From Streptomyces mesophilus (GTDB lineage Bacteria > Actinomycetota > Actinomycetes > Streptomycetales > Streptomycetaceae), in contig NZ_JAAKZW010000002.1 in the NCBI RefSeq assembly GCF_011044995.1, positions 1 to 64,000 of the forward strand: DNA of 64,000 bases, given 5' to 3'. This document shows, piece by piece, positions 37,068-46,661 of this stretch. Position numbers and translations under genes: made by a program. The notes below the pieces were generated by a model. It was not told the origin of the DNA and searched no databases. It was given only the letters and a program-made list of their open reading frames with translations. Within the stretch, counting starts at the first letter, position 1; each line of letters starts with the position of its first letter.

Positions 37068-40000
37068 GTGGCTTCAGGCATAGCCGGGCGCTGGGTCGCG
37101 CTGGTGGCGACCGTAGCTGCCATGACGGCGGGGGCTCTCACCCCCGCCGTCGCCGATTCCGGGACCGATCCCAGACCCGCGAACAGCGCGGAGATACGCC
37201 GGCCCGTCGCACCGCCGCCCGCGAGCGGACCCGGCGCCGGGGTGCGGTCGATCGTCGACGGGGACGGGATCGAGACCGCGCGCAGCGCCCGGCCCATCGC
37301 GCCGGGCGTCGCGCTCACCTCGTACGACCGACTCGAGTCGGACAAATGGCTGCGGGTCGACGCGCTGAGCGTGGATCTGGGCAAGGGGACCGAGGCGGAC
37401 TACCTGCACTCCGGGAAGGTCGCCGAGCGGCGGACCGTGTCCGAGCTGGCCGCCGCGCACGACCCGGGCAAGGGCCGGCGGACCGTCGCCGCCCTCAACG
37501 CGGACTTCTTCGACATCAACGAGACCGGGGCCCCGCAAGGCGCCGGCATCAAGGACGGGCAGCTCGTGCAGTCGCCCGCGCCGGGCGCGCATCGCGCCGT
37601 GGGGATCGGGCCCGAGGATGCGGGCAGGGTCCTGGAGGTCTACTTCGAGGGGACGTTGACGGTCCCGCAGGGCGAGCACGCGCTCGCCGCGTACAACGCC
37701 GCGAACGTACCGGCCGGCGGCATCGGCGCGTACACCGACGCCTGGGGCACAGCCGACCGCGCACTGACCGTCGACAAGGCGACCCCTGTGGCCGAGGCAC
37801 TCGTCGAGGACGGCAAGGTCGTCTCGGTGAGCGACCGCGTCGGCAGCGGACCGATCGCCGCGGGTGCCACCGTGCTCGTCGGGCGCGAGGCCGGCGCCGA
37901 GGTGCTCAAGGGTCTCCGGGCCGGGGACGCGGTGAGCATCGCGTACCGGCCGAGGACCGAGGGCGAAGTGCCGCGCACGGCCGTCGGCGGACGCGAACTC
38001 CTCGTCGTCGACGGCGTCGCCCAGAACCACGAGGGCCAGGGCAACAACACCGCAGCCCCGCGCACCGCCGTCGGCTTCTCCGCGGACGGCCGCCGGATGC
38101 ACATCCTCACCGTCGACGGCCGCCAGGCCGACAGCGGCGGCGTCACCCTCACCGAACTCGGCGTGATGATGAAACAGGCCGGCGCGCACAACGCCCTGAA
38201 CCTCGACGGCGGCGGCTCCTCCACGCTCATCGCCCGCGAGCCGGGCAGCGACGCGCTCCAGGTCGAGAACAGCCCCTCCGACGGCAGCGAACGCACCGTC
38301 CCCAACGGCCTCGCGCTCACCGCGCCCGACGGCACCGGCCGCCTCGAGGGCTACTGGGTCGAGACCCGCACACCCGCGCTCGCCGCACCGACCGCCGACC
38401 CCGTGCGCGGCGGCCACCCCGAGCGCGTCTTCCCCGGTCTCAGCCGCGTGCTCACCGCCGCCGGACACGACGAGACCTACGGGCCCGCCGCGGGCCGGCC
38501 GCACTGGCGGGCCGAGCGCGCGGACATCGGCCGCGTCTCGGACGACGGACTCTTCACCGCCCGCCGCAGCGGCACCACCGAGGTCCGCGCGAGCAGCGGA
38601 TCCGCCCACGGCAGCACCGAGTTGACGGTCGTCGACGACCTCGCCCGTATCGAACCCACCACCCGCCGCGTCGGCCTCGCGGACGCGTCGGCGACCGGCA
38701 CGTTCGGGCTCGTCGGCTATGACGTGCACGGCACCAGCGCGCCCATCGAGCCGCGCGACGTGCGGCTCGACTACGACCGGGCGCAGTTCGAGATACGCGA
38801 CGACGGACGCGGAGCGTTCACCGTCACACCCCTGAGCGCCAAAGGCGCCGGCCAGATCAAGGCCACCGTCCAGGGCGAGGAGACCCTGCTCGTCGTCAGC
38901 ATCGGCCTCGACGAGCAGCCCGTCGCCGCCTTCGACGACGCCGCGAACTGGACCTTCAGCCACGCCCGCGCCGCCGGAAAGGCCGAGCCGACCCCCGACG
39001 GACAGACCGGCACCGGCCTCAAGGTGACGTACGACTTCTCGCTCTCCACCGCCACCCGCGCCGCCTATCTGACCCCGCCCCAGCGCATCGCGGTCCCCGG
39101 CAGTCCACAGTCGTTCAAGCTGTGGATCAAGGGCGACGGCAAGGGCGCCTGGCCCAGCCTGCACCTCAAGGACGGCGCCGGATCCGACCTGGTGCTGCGC
39201 GGCCCGTACGTCACCTGGACGGGCTGGCAGCAGGTCACCTTCACCGTGCCGCAGAGCACGCCGATGCCGCTGTCCGTCTTCCGCTTCTATCTGGCGGAGG
39301 CCACCGCGGCCAAGCAGTACACCGGAGAGGTCGTCATCGACGAGCTCACCGCCCAGGTGCCACCCAGCGTGGAGGTGCCCGAACAGCCCACCGTGGCCGA
39401 CGAGTTGATCGACTCGGCAGCCGAGACGGAGGGCCGCGACTGGCAGTTCGCGGTGATGTCCGACGCCCAGTTCGTGGCCCGTGAGCCCGGGAGTCCGATC
39501 GTTCAGCAGGCCCGCCGCACCCTGCGCGAGATCAAGGCGGCCCGGCCGGACTTCCTCGTCATCAACGGCGACCTCGTCGACGAGGGCGCCCCCGCCGACC
39601 TCGCCTTCGCCCGCACGATCCTCACCGAGGAACTCGGTGACACCGTGCCCTGGTACTACGTGCCCGGCAACCACGAGGTGATGGGCGGGAAGATCGACAA
39701 CTTCACCGCCGAATTCGGCCCCGCCCAGCGGGTGTTCGACCACGAGGGCACCCGGTTCGTCACCCTCGACACCTCCAGCCTGTCGCTGCGCGGCGGCGGC
39801 TTCGCCCAGATCAAGGCCCTGCGTGCCGCACTCGACCAGGCGGCGGAGGATCCCTCGGTCTCCTCGGTCACGGTGATCCAGCACGTACCGCCGCGCGACC
39901 CGACCCCGCAGAAGGGCAGTCAGCTCGGCGACCGCAAGGAGGCCGCGCTGCTTGAACAGTGGCTCGGTGACTTCCGCCGTACGTCGGGCAAGGGCGCCGC

Positions 40001-40559
40001 GTTCATCGGCAGCCATGTCGGGGTGTTCCATGCCGCGCACGTCGACTCGGTGCCGTATCTGATCAACGGCAACTCCGGGAAGAACCCCGCGGGACCCGCG
40101 GACAAGGGCGGCTTCACCGGCTGGTCCCTGGTCGGCGTCGACCGCGTGACGCGCGGCGAGCAGGCCGAGGCGCGGCAGCGGCCGTGGCAGGGCGGCCCCG
40201 ACTGGATCTCCGTGCAGACCCGCGCCCACGCGGACTCGCTCGCCCTCACCGCGCCGCAGACACTCGCGCCCGGACAGAGCGGGGACGTCGAGGCGACGGT
40301 CACGCAGGGCACCCGTCAGGTCCCGGTCGCCTTCCCGGTGAGCGCGGACTGGACCGGATCGCCGAACGTGCACATCGGCGACCCGGACGACGCCCGGCGC
40401 CGGCACGTGGCCGCGTACGACCCGGACACGGGCGAGCTCACCGCGCTGCGGCCGGGCAGCGTGACGCTCGCGGTCACGGTGAACGGCCTGACGCAGCGGG
40501 CCGAGGTGCTCATCGCGAGCGCCGCTGACCTGCGGGTCGCCGCGGCGGACGGGGCCTGA
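37068..40559 (+). CDS. Giant secreted phosphodiester glycosidase fused to a calcineurin-like phosphoesterase
   Basis: 1163 aa; GTG 37068 with AGGAG (37058-37062). A signal peptide ends near AVADS. Residues 50-440 hold a NAGPA-type phosphodiester glycosidase domain (ALNADFFDINETGAPQGAG and LNLDGGGSST). Ig-like/Big domains and a carbohydrate-binding-like beta-sandwich follow (TWTGWQQVTFTVP near 725). Residues 780-1010 are a metallophosphoesterase with NGDLVDEG, GNHE, QHVPP and GSHVGVFH, but its first motif reads SDAQF, with Q instead of the usual H of DxH. A Big-type domain ends the protein. The architecture recalls Bacillus YvnB. Substrate probably a wall or extracellular phosphodiester-linked glycan. 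Confidence 0.88.
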   Translation: MASGIAGRWVALVATVAAMTAGALTPAVADSGTDPRPANSAEIRRPVAPPPASGPGAGVRSIVDGDGIETARSARPIAPGVALTSYDRLESDKWLRVDALSVDLGKGTEADYLHSGKVAERRTVSELAAAHDPGKGRRTVAALNADFFDINETGAPQGAGIKDGQLVQSPAPGAHRAVGIGPEDAGRVLEVYFEGTLTVPQGEHALAAYNAANVPAGGIGAYTDAWGTADRALTVDKATPVAEALVEDGKVVSVSDRVGSGPIAAGATVLVGREAGAEVLKGLRAGDAVSIAYRPRTEGEVPRTAVGGRELLVVDGVAQNHEGQGNNTAAPRTAVGFSADGRRMHILTVDGRQADSGGVTLTELGVMMKQAGAHNALNLDGGGSSTLIAREPGSDALQVENSPSDGSERTVPNGLALTAPDGTGRLEGYWVETRTPALAAPTADPVRGGHPERVFPGLSRVLTAAGHDETYGPAAGRPHWRAERADIGRVSDDGLFTARRSGTTEVRASSGSAHGSTELTVVDDLARIEPTTRRVGLADASATGTFGLVGYDVHGTSAPIEPRDVRLDYDRAQFEIRDDGRGAFTVTPLSAKGAGQIKATVQGEETLLVVSIGLDEQPVAAFDDAANWTFSHARAAGKAEPTPDGQTGTGLKVTYDFSLSTATRAAYLTPPQRIAVPGSPQSFKLWIKGDGKGAWPSLHLKDGAGSDLVLRGPYVTWTGWQQVTFTVPQSTPMPLSVFRFYLAEATAAKQYTGEVVIDELTAQVPPSVEVPEQPTVADELIDSAAETEGRDWQFAVMSDAQFVAREPGSPIVQQARRTLREIKAARPDFLVINGDLVDEGAPADLAFARTILTEELGDTVPWYYVPGNHEVMGGKIDNFTAEFGPAQRVFDHEGTRFVTLDTSSLSLRGGGFAQIKALRAALDQAAEDPSVSSVTVIQHVPPRDPTPQKGSQLGDRKEAALLEQWLGDFRRTSGKGAAFIGSHVGVFHAAHVDSVPYLINGNSGKNPAGPADKGGFTGWSLVGVDRVTRGEQAEARQRPWQGGPDWISVQTRAHADSLALTAPQTLAPGQSGDVEATVTQGTRQVPVAFPVSADWTGSPNVHIGDPDDARRRHVAAYDPDTGELTALRPGSVTLAVTVNGLTQRAEVLIASAADLRVAAADGA

Positions 40560-40578
40560 CGCACCGGCCGGACATGCC

Positions 40579-40614
40579 GGTGGCCCCGGTCCGAACGTCC
40601 GGACCGGGGCCACC
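40579..40614. terminator. Bidirectional terminator between phosphoesterase and cyclophilin genes
   Basis: A perfect 15-bp stem (GGTGGCCCCGGTCCG at 40579-40593 against 40600-40614) with a 6-nt loop lies between convergent genes, 20 bp from each stop. Confidence 0.85.
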
Positions 40615-40632
40615 GAAGGCGCGTACGAGCGA

Positions 40633-41130
40633 TCAGAGCACGCCGGAGTCGGCGATGGTGATCGAGCCGCGAGTGCGGCCGCTGCCCGAGCCCAGGGACT
40701 CGATCTTCTTGACGAGCTTCATCGAGTCCTCGTCGGCGACCTCGCCGAACACCACGTGCTTGCCGTCGAGCCACCCCGTCACGATGGTGGTGACGAAGAA
40801 CTGCGAACCGTTGGAGTTCGGGCCGGCGTTGGCCATCGAGAGCAGACCCGGACGGTCGTGCTTCAGCGTGAAGTTCTCGTCGGCGAACTTCTCGCCGTAG
40901 ATGCTCTTGCCGCCGGTGCCGTCACCGCGGGTGAAGTCACCGCCCTGGAGCATGAACTCGGGGATGACGCGGTGGAACGGCGAGCCCTTGTAGCCGAAGC
41001 CCTTCTCACCGGTGCACAGCGCGCGGAAGTTCTCCGCCGTCTTCGGGACGACGTCGTCGAAGAGGTTGAAGTTGATCCGCCCGGCGGGGGCGCCGTCGAT
41101 GTCGATGTCGAAATAGACCTTGGTTGTCAT
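40633..41130 (-). CDS. Cyclophilin-type peptidyl-prolyl cis-trans isomerase
   Basis: 165 aa from the ATG at 41128-41130 (an ATG three codons upstream is possible). A single-domain cytosolic cyclophilin of the eukaryote-like type: [30 protein letters not shown] (active-site R and F), NGSQFFVTT and the W in [14 protein letters not shown] needed for cyclosporin binding. It speeds proline isomerisation in protein folding. Monocistronic, convergent with the phosphoesterase gene and divergent from the GNAT gene. Confidence 0.96.
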   Translation of the reverse strand: MTTKVYFDIDIDGAPAGRINFNLFDDVVPKTAENFRALCTGEKGFGYKGSPFHRVIPEFMLQGGDFTRGDGTGGKSIYGEKFADENFTLKHDRPGLLSMANAGPNSNGSQFFVTTIVTGWLDGKHVVFGEVADEDSMKLVKKIESLGSGSGRTRGSITIADSGVL

Positions 41131-41270
41131 GCGTCCCATCCTGACATCCCGCCGGGGGTGAGATGTCCACACCCCCACGATCGTGTCTCCGCGCGTCACC
41201 TCTGACCTGGGCAAACGAGTTCGCGGCAGGCCCCCGCGCTGCGGTACCGTCGGCGGTCGAGGAGGCACGC

Positions 41271-41783
41271 ATGCAGCAGAGCACGACGGCGCGGATACGG
41301 CCGGGGCACGAGGACGATCTCGAAGAGCTCACCCGGATCTACAACCACTACATCGTCGAGACGCCGATCACCTTCGACATCGACCCGGTCACGGTGGTCC
41401 AGCGCCGCGACTGGCTCCTTGCCCACCCCGCGCAGGGCCCGCACCGGCTGCTCGTCGCGGAGGAGGACGGCAAGATCGTCGGCTACGCGACCAGCAGCGC
41501 CTTCCGCCCCAAGCTCGCGTACCTCACCTCCGTGGAGACCAGCGTCTACCTCGCGCCCGAGTACGGCGGCCGCGGCCTGGGCAGCCGGCTGTACAGCGCC
41601 CTCTTCGAGCTCCTCGCCGAGGAGGACGTCCACCGCGCGTACGCGGGGATCACCGTCCCCAACGAGGCCTCCTTCAAGCTGCACGAACGCTTCGGCTTCA
41701 AGCCCGCCGGAACGCACCGCGAGGTGGGCCGCAAGTTCGGGCGGTACTGGGACGTGGCGTGGTTCGAGAAGGAGATGCGCTGA
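41271..41783 (+). CDS. GNAT N-acetyltransferase (phosphinothricin acetyltransferase-like)
   Basis: 170 aa; ATG 41271 with GGAGG at 41261. COG1247-type [24 protein letters not shown] at the start, [20 protein letters not shown] for acetyl-CoA binding (R/Q-x-x-G-x-G/A), and [21 protein letters not shown] near the end. Relatives acetylate phosphinothricin, methionine sulfone/sulfoximine or other amino compounds. True Bar/Pat enzymes share this layout, but sequence alone does not establish glufosinate activity. It stands alone. Confidence 0.9.
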   Translation: MQQSTTARIRPGHEDDLEELTRIYNHYIVETPITFDIDPVTVVQRRDWLLAHPAQGPHRLLVAEEDGKIVGYATSSAFRPKLAYLTSVETSVYLAPEYGGRGLGSRLYSALFELLAEEDVHRAYAGITVPNEASFKLHERFGFKPAGTHREVGRKFGRYWDVAWFEKEMR

Positions 41784-41829
41784 CGGAGGGAGGGGAAGCA
41801 GGGGTCGCCCGCTTCCCCTCAAGACCGCG

Positions 41830-42303
41830 TCAGCTCAGGAAGGTGCTGGCGCAGTAGGTGTCCGTGACCCACTGGTGCGATTCGATGTTGTTGGCCACCA
41901 GTGCCCGGCCGGTGCCTGGACCGTAGGTGCTGAAGCGGTTGTCGGACAGATCGCTGGCGTAGAACTCGGCCTTTCTGATGCAGGCGACCCCGCGCCCGTA
42001 ATTCTCGGCGTCGTACACCGCGACGGAGAGGCCGGATGTGCCCTTGTGCAGGACCGACTCGGCTTGGTTGGCGTCATAGTTGGTGAAGTTGCCCGACAGG
42101 TCACCCCAGTCGTTGTCATTGCCGGCGGCGCGGCCGAGCTGGGTGCCGCAGTTCTTGAAGTCGTACGCGTAGAAGTAGCCCGATGACGCGTTGTGCCACT
42201 TGTTGTCGCACTGCCATGACTCCGCCTGGGCGCTCGTCGCAGGGAGCAGAGCTCCGAGCCCGGCCAGGGTCGTTGCCGCGAGCAGGGCAAAGGTTTTGCG
42301 CAT
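41830..42303 (-). CDS. Secreted peptidase-inhibitor I36/crystallin-like protein
   Basis: 157 aa from the ATG at 42301-42303, preceded by AGAGGAG. The signal peptide is cleaved near TSAQA-E. The mature domain (ESWQCDNKWHNASSGYFYAY, LSVAVYDAENYGRGVACIRK, NNIESHQWV) resembles the beta/gamma-crystallin-like fold of the Streptomyces metalloproteinase inhibitor family I36. Four cysteines would allow two disulfides. It may bind proteases or calcium outside the cell. It is on the same strand as the secreted protein gene at 42360 but 56 bp apart. Confidence 0.75.
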   Translation of the reverse strand: MRKTFALLAATTLAGLGALLPATSAQAESWQCDNKWHNASSGYFYAYDFKNCGTQLGRAAGNDNDWGDLSGNFTNYDANQAESVLHKGTSGLSVAVYDAENYGRGVACIRKAEFYASDLSDNRFSTYGPGTGRALVANNIESHQWVTDTYCASTFLS

Positions 42304-42359
42304 GGGGCACTCCTCTTCCATTGGGTGGTGTCGCGGGTGATCGGATCAGTCCGGGGCCG

Positions 42360-43274
42360 TCAGCGGCCCGGGACGCATGCGTACTCGGCGCACAGCTCCC
42401 GGGCTCGCTTCAGGGCCCCGTGCTGCATGCGCCGGTAATCGGTGAGCTCGTCGCGGTACTCGTCGAGGCCGTCGACGTATTCGGTCTCCAAGGCCCGTGC
42501 CGTACGAACCAGTGCCGTCTCCTTCGTGGCGCATTCGGCCTCGTCCACGGCGAGTTCCACCTCGATGACGTGGGCCTTGTCCCGGCTCACCCCGTGGGTC
42601 AGCTGGGGCAGGCGCTCCCGGACCGCTGCCGGATCGGCGAAGTCGTGACCGCGCTTGCTCATGCACGACGCCCACTCCTCGCGCGCGTTGACGAAGCGGC
42701 GGTCCTTCAGGATTTCTGGCGCATACAGAGGTACGAGGCCGGTGGCGGCCTTCTCGGCATGGAAGAACGCGGGGAAGTCCCCGTAGAGCTCGCCCTTCGC
42801 CTCGGCCACGCAACTGTCCCGAGGTGTCCGCACCGTTCCGCCCGCCGGGAGCTCGGCCGTCAGCATGCCGCCCGACGGGTCACCGTCGAGGGTCTTCGAG
42901 TAGCGGATACGCTCGGCCTTCGGGAGCCCTCTGGCGTAGGCGTGGTTGGGGTCGTTGCGCTGCACATCCGCGAGCCCCTCGGAGAGGCGGGTGCCGTACC
43001 CGTGCCGACGGGCCCAGGTCACGTCGTCGAGCACGTAGCCGCCCATCTTGCGCTCGGCGAGCGAGGCAACCGGCACCGGCCGATACGTGAAGCCCGTCTC
43101 GGCCATGCACTTCTCGATCAGCGCCTCGCGGGCCCGGTCGACGAGCATCTCCTCCGCGTGCGTCAACCTCCGTGGGAGGTCGGCACGTTGGGGCACATCG
43201 GCCGCCTCCGCTGCGCAGCCGACCGCGCCCAGCATGACGAGCACGGCGGCCGCTGCTGCGAGAACTTGTTTCAA
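42360..43274 (-). CDS. Secreted four-cysteine lipoprotein-like protein, unknown function (copy 2 of 2)
   Basis: 304 aa from a TTG at 43272-43274. The N-terminus is a signal peptide with a loose lipobox (LGAVGC). Shared with the protein at 9949-10788, in the same order: CMAETGF, RRHGYG, an early Cys-containing segment (DSCVAEA), EEWASCMSKRG and AEC. No known domain is recognised. GGGGGAG lies somewhat far from the TTG, so the start is uncertain. It is divergent from the AfsR-like regulator gene and could be one of its targets. Confidence 0.75.
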   Translation of the reverse strand: MKQVLAAAAAVLVMLGAVGCAAEAADVPQRADLPRRLTHAEEMLVDRAREALIEKCMAETGFTYRPVPVASLAERKMGGYVLDDVTWARRHGYGTRLSEGLADVQRNDPNHAYARGLPKAERIRYSKTLDGDPSGGMLTAELPAGGTVRTPRDSCVAEAKGELYGDFPAFFHAEKAATGLVPLYAPEILKDRRFVNAREEWASCMSKRGHDFADPAAVRERLPQLTHGVSRDKAHVIEVELAVDEAECATKETALVRTARALETEYVDGLDEYRDELTDYRRMQHGALKRARELCAEYACVPGR

Positions 43275-43384
43275 GGCGGTGCACTCTCCCCCGAGTCGTG
43301 TCAGCGCCCCCGCGGCCGCCGCCCCCCGATGCGGCAGCCGCGGGCGTTCCTGCGGCGGCCCCCGTGCTCACCACCACAGTGCTC

Positions 43385-43420
43385 GACAGACCCTGAACAG
43401 ACCTTGCAAGGATCTAGAAT
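43385..43420 (+). promoter_or_regulatory. SARP-type promoter: 11-bp direct repeats 8 bp before a -10 box
   Basis: Two tandem 11-mers, GACAGACCCTG (43385-43395) and AACAGACCTTG (43396-43406), match at 9 of 11 positions. They end exactly 8 bp before TAGAAT (43415-43420). This spacing (11-bp period, 8 bp to -10) is the known layout of SARP activator sites, and the downstream gene is a SARP, so autoregulation is plausible. Confidence 0.6.
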
Positions 43421-43474
43421 CCCCAGCGGGGAACGCCCCCAAGAGGGTGCGGCGCGGGACACAGGGGCTGGGCG

Positions 43475-46400
43475 ATGGAGTTTCGACTGCTCGGCGGCAT
43501 CGAGGCGGTGGCCGACGGCAGACAGATGGACCTGGGGCCCGCACGGCAGCGGTCCGTGCTCGCGGCACTGCTGATGGACGTGGGGCGCGCGGTACCGGTG
43601 GACCAGCTCGTCCAGCGGGTCTGGGCCGATACTCCGCCGAAGCGCGCCAAGGACACGCTGTACAGCTATCTGTCCCGGCTGCGCCGCCTGCTGCCCTGCG
43701 CCATCGACCGCCTGCCGGGCGGCTATGTGCTGACTGCCGACGCGCAGGCCATCGATGTGCACCGCTTCCGGCGGCTGCTCGCGGCGGCGCGCGCCGAGGC
43801 CGACGACGCCATCGCGCTGGCCGCGTACGAGGAAGCGCTCGGTCTCTGGGGCGGCGAACCTTTCGAAGGCGCCGACGCCCCCTGGTTCAACGCCACCCGG
43901 GAGGCCCTGGTCAGGGAGCGGCTCGCCGCCGATCTCGACTGCACCGACCTGATGCTGCGGCTCGGTCAACACGCCGAGCTCCAGGCCGAGTTGTCCGCGC
44001 GCTGCGCCGCCCACCCGCTGGACGAGCGGATGGCCGCCCAGTACATGCTCGCGCTGTACCGCTGCGGACGGCAGGCCGACGCGCTCGCCCACTACCGGCG
44101 GGTGCGCCGGCTGCTGCGCGAGGAGCTCGGCATCGACCCCGGCGGCCGGCTGCGGGAACTGCACGAGGCGATCCTCGCCGGGGACGCGGCGCTCACGGCC
44201 CCGGGGGAGCAGGCGGCGTCGCCTTCGGCGGAGGCGGCCACCTGGTCCGTGCAGTGTCAACTGCCTCTCGCCGTACGGGGGTTCGTCGGACGGGCCGCAT
44301 TGGTGCGGCGCCTGGAGGAGCTGCTCACCACCCCTGCCGCCCGCCCGGTGGTCCTTTCGGGCTCGCCCGGCGTGGGCAAGACGGCCCTCGCCGTACACCT
44401 GGGCCACCGTCTGCGGCCGGTGTTCCCCGACGGACAGTGGTACGTACGGCTCCTCGGCACCGGTGAACGGCCGCGCCACCCGTCCGAGGTGCTCGCCGCA
44501 CTGCTGCGCGCCTCGGGGCAGGAGCCGGCCGCGATCCCGGAGTCGGCGGAGGACCGCGCGGCGGCCTTCCGCAGCAGGACCGCCGACCGCCGCGTCCTCC
44601 TCGTGCTCGACGACGCCGCGGACGCCGAGCAGATCCGGCCGCTGCTGCCCGGTACCGCCGGAGTGGCGGTGCTGATCACCAGCCGCTTCGATCTGCGCGG
44701 CCTCATCGCCAGCCACGCGGCCCGCCCTGTACCGCTCGACGTCCTCGATCCCGGCGAGGCCCACCATCTGCTGACCGGCGCGCTCGGCGAGCAGCGGGTA
44801 CGGGCCGAACCGGCGGCGGCCGAGCGGCTCGCCGACCTGTGCGCCCGGCTTCCCCTGGCCCTGCGCATCGCCTCCGCCAACCTGGCCGCACGACCGGGAC
44901 GTTCCCTGGCCGCGTATGCGGCCGAACTGGCCGAGGACGGACGTCTCGCCAAGCTGTCCATCGCGGGCGACCGCCAGGCCGCCGTGCGCAGCGCCTTCGA
45001 CCACTCGTACGCCACCCTTGCCCCCGAGGCGGCCCGGCTCTTCGGTCTCCTCGGGCTGCACCCCGGCGCGGACTTCGGCGCTGAGGCGGCCGCCGCGCTC
45101 CTGGGACCGGTCTCCCCGTACGACACCGAGGAACTCCTCGACCAGCTGGCCACGGCCGGACTCGTCCAGCGCACGGCGGCCGACCGGTTCCAGTTCCACG
45201 ATCTGCTGCGGCTCTACGCGGCCGAGCACGCCGCCGCCGATCCGGACCGTGCGGCGGCTCGGCAGCGGCTGTGCGACTGGTATCTGGCCACCGCCGACGC
45301 CGCGACCGCCTTCGACTACGCGGCGATGCTGCAACTGCCCCGGCAACGTGCCGCATCCGATCGCTTCGCCGACCGGCACGGCGCGACGGCCTGGCTCGAC
45401 GAGGAGCGCGCCAATCTCGTCGCGCTCATCACCCGCGCCGCGAAGGAGGGGCCCGGCGCCACCGCCTGGCTGCTTGCCGACCAGCTGCGGATGTACTTCT
45501 ACTACCGCCAGCACCACACCGACTGGCGGACGGCGGCAACGGCCGGACTGCGGGCGGCGATCGAGGCCGGCGATGTGCTGGCCGAGGCAGCGATGCGGCT
45601 CAGCCTGGGCTCACTGGCCCAGGACGCCGGGGACTTCGCCGCGGCCCTCGACCACTTCCACCTCGCGCGCCGGCGCTACCACGACGGCGGCTTCGCGCCC
45701 GGCGAGGCCGCGGTCCTGGCCAACCTCGGTGTCCAGCACGGGCTGCGCGGCGATGTGGCCGAGTGCGTCGACCATCTGCACCGCAGCATCCAGATATACC
45801 GAGGCCTCGAGATGCCCGCGCAGCTGTGCCCCGTACTGGACCTCGCGGGCCAGTCCCACACGTACCTGGGGGACTTGGAGCAGGCCGTCGCCTTCAGCAC
45901 CGAGGCGATCGCGACCTCGGCGGAGCACGAGCACGCGGTGGCCGGCATCGGTCCGCTCACCGGCCGCGCGGTGGCCCTGCACGGTCTCGGCCGCTACGAG
46001 GACGCGCTGGCCGACGCCACCGAGGCCGTGCGCCTGTGCCGGGAACACCGCAAGCAGCACAACGAGGCCGCCACGCACGAGATCCTGGCCCGTGTGCACC
46101 GCGACCGCGGCCACCTCGGCCTCGCCCGTACGCACGCCGTCCGGGCCCTGGAGATGTCGCGCGCCTTCGGGTACACGGCCAAGGAGATCGACAGCCTGCT
46201 CACTTCGGGCAGCCTGGACCTGATGGCGGCGGACCCGGGGCAGGCGGGCCGGCATCTGGAGGAGGCGCTGCTCCTGAGCCGCGGCCGGAAGTACCGCCAC
46301 CAGGAGGCCGACGCGCATATCGGCCTCGCCCGCGTCCACCTCGCCCAGGGCGATGCCGCCATCGCGGCGGACCACGCCGAACTCGCCCTCACCGCGGCCG

Positions 46401-46588
46401 AGGAGCTCCGGCTGCGCCCGGCCGAATGCCGGGCCCGCCTCGTGCTCGCGGCCCTCGCCCACGCCGACGACGATCCCGCGGCCGCGGCCCACCACCTCGC
46501 CCACGCCGCTCATCTGCGGACGCGGACCGGGTACCGCCCGCCGCCGTGGGAGACGCAGACCTTGGCGCCGTCGGCTGCGTACGACTAG
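43475..46588 (+). CDS. AfsR-like SARP regulator (wHTH-BTAD-NB-ARC-TPR)
   Basis: 1037 aa from ATG 43475. Residues 1-90 are an OmpR-like winged helix (LGPARQRSVLAALLMDVGR), 95-240 the bacterial transcriptional activator domain (BTAD), 265-560 an NB-ARC ATPase with P-loop GSPGVGKT at 296-303 and LLVLDDAAD as Walker B, and 640-1030 TPR repeats. The order is that of AfsR, the global secondary-metabolism regulator; many Streptomyces encode several paralogues. It likely activates promoters with 11-bp repeats. No biosynthetic cluster adjoins it; its neighbours are secreted proteins. Confidence 0.93.
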   Translation: MEFRLLGGIEAVADGRQMDLGPARQRSVLAALLMDVGRAVPVDQLVQRVWADTPPKRAKDTLYSYLSRLRRLLPCAIDRLPGGYVLTADAQAIDVHRFRRLLAAARAEADDAIALAAYEEALGLWGGEPFEGADAPWFNATREALVRERLAADLDCTDLMLRLGQHAELQAELSARCAAHPLDERMAAQYMLALYRCGRQADALAHYRRVRRLLREELGIDPGGRLRELHEAILAGDAALTAPGEQAASPSAEAATWSVQCQLPLAVRGFVGRAALVRRLEELLTTPAARPVVLSGSPGVGKTALAVHLGHRLRPVFPDGQWYVRLLGTGERPRHPSEVLAALLRASGQEPAAIPESAEDRAAAFRSRTADRRVLLVLDDAADAEQIRPLLPGTAGVAVLITSRFDLRGLIASHAARPVPLDVLDPGEAHHLLTGALGEQRVRAEPAAAERLADLCARLPLALRIASANLAARPGRSLAAYAAELAEDGRLAKLSIAGDRQAAVRSAFDHSYATLAPEAARLFGLLGLHPGADFGAEAAAALLGPVSPYDTEELLDQLATAGLVQRTAADRFQFHDLLRLYAAEHAAADPDRAAARQRLCDWYLATADAATAFDYAAMLQLPRQRAASDRFADRHGATAWLDEERANLVALITRAAKEGPGATAWLLADQLRMYFYYRQHHTDWRTAATAGLRAAIEAGDVLAEAAMRLSLGSLAQDAGDFAAALDHFHLARRRYHDGGFAPGEAAVLANLGVQHGLRGDVAECVDHLHRSIQIYRGLEMPAQLCPVLDLAGQSHTYLGDLEQAVAFSTEAIATSAEHEHAVAGIGPLTGRAVALHGLGRYEDALADATEAVRLCREHRKQHNEAATHEILARVHRDRGHLGLARTHAVRALEMSRAFGYTAKEIDSLLTSGSLDLMAADPGQAGRHLEEALLLSRGRKYRHQEADAHIGLARVHLAQGDAAIAADHAELALTAAEELRLRPAECRARLVLAALAHADDDPAAAAHHLAHAAHLRTRTGYRPPPWETQTLAPSAAYD

Positions 46589-46661
46589 CTGTTCTGCCCA
46601 CGGAGGTTGGTGACGGCGCGCTGTAGCTGGGCGGCACGCGGGCTCGGCCTTCCCTCGGCTG

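Noticed and set aside
37001..38722. 573-codon Arg-rich frame overlapping the phosphoesterase gene
   Set aside because: Composition is almost pure Arg/Gly/Asp and the sequence is the +1 shadow of a gene with signal peptide and conserved motifs.
41271..41783. Annotation of the GNAT enzyme as a definite phosphinothricin resistance gene
   Set aside because: The family signature fits many COG1247 acetyltransferases, and no bialaphos-type biosynthetic gene is near.
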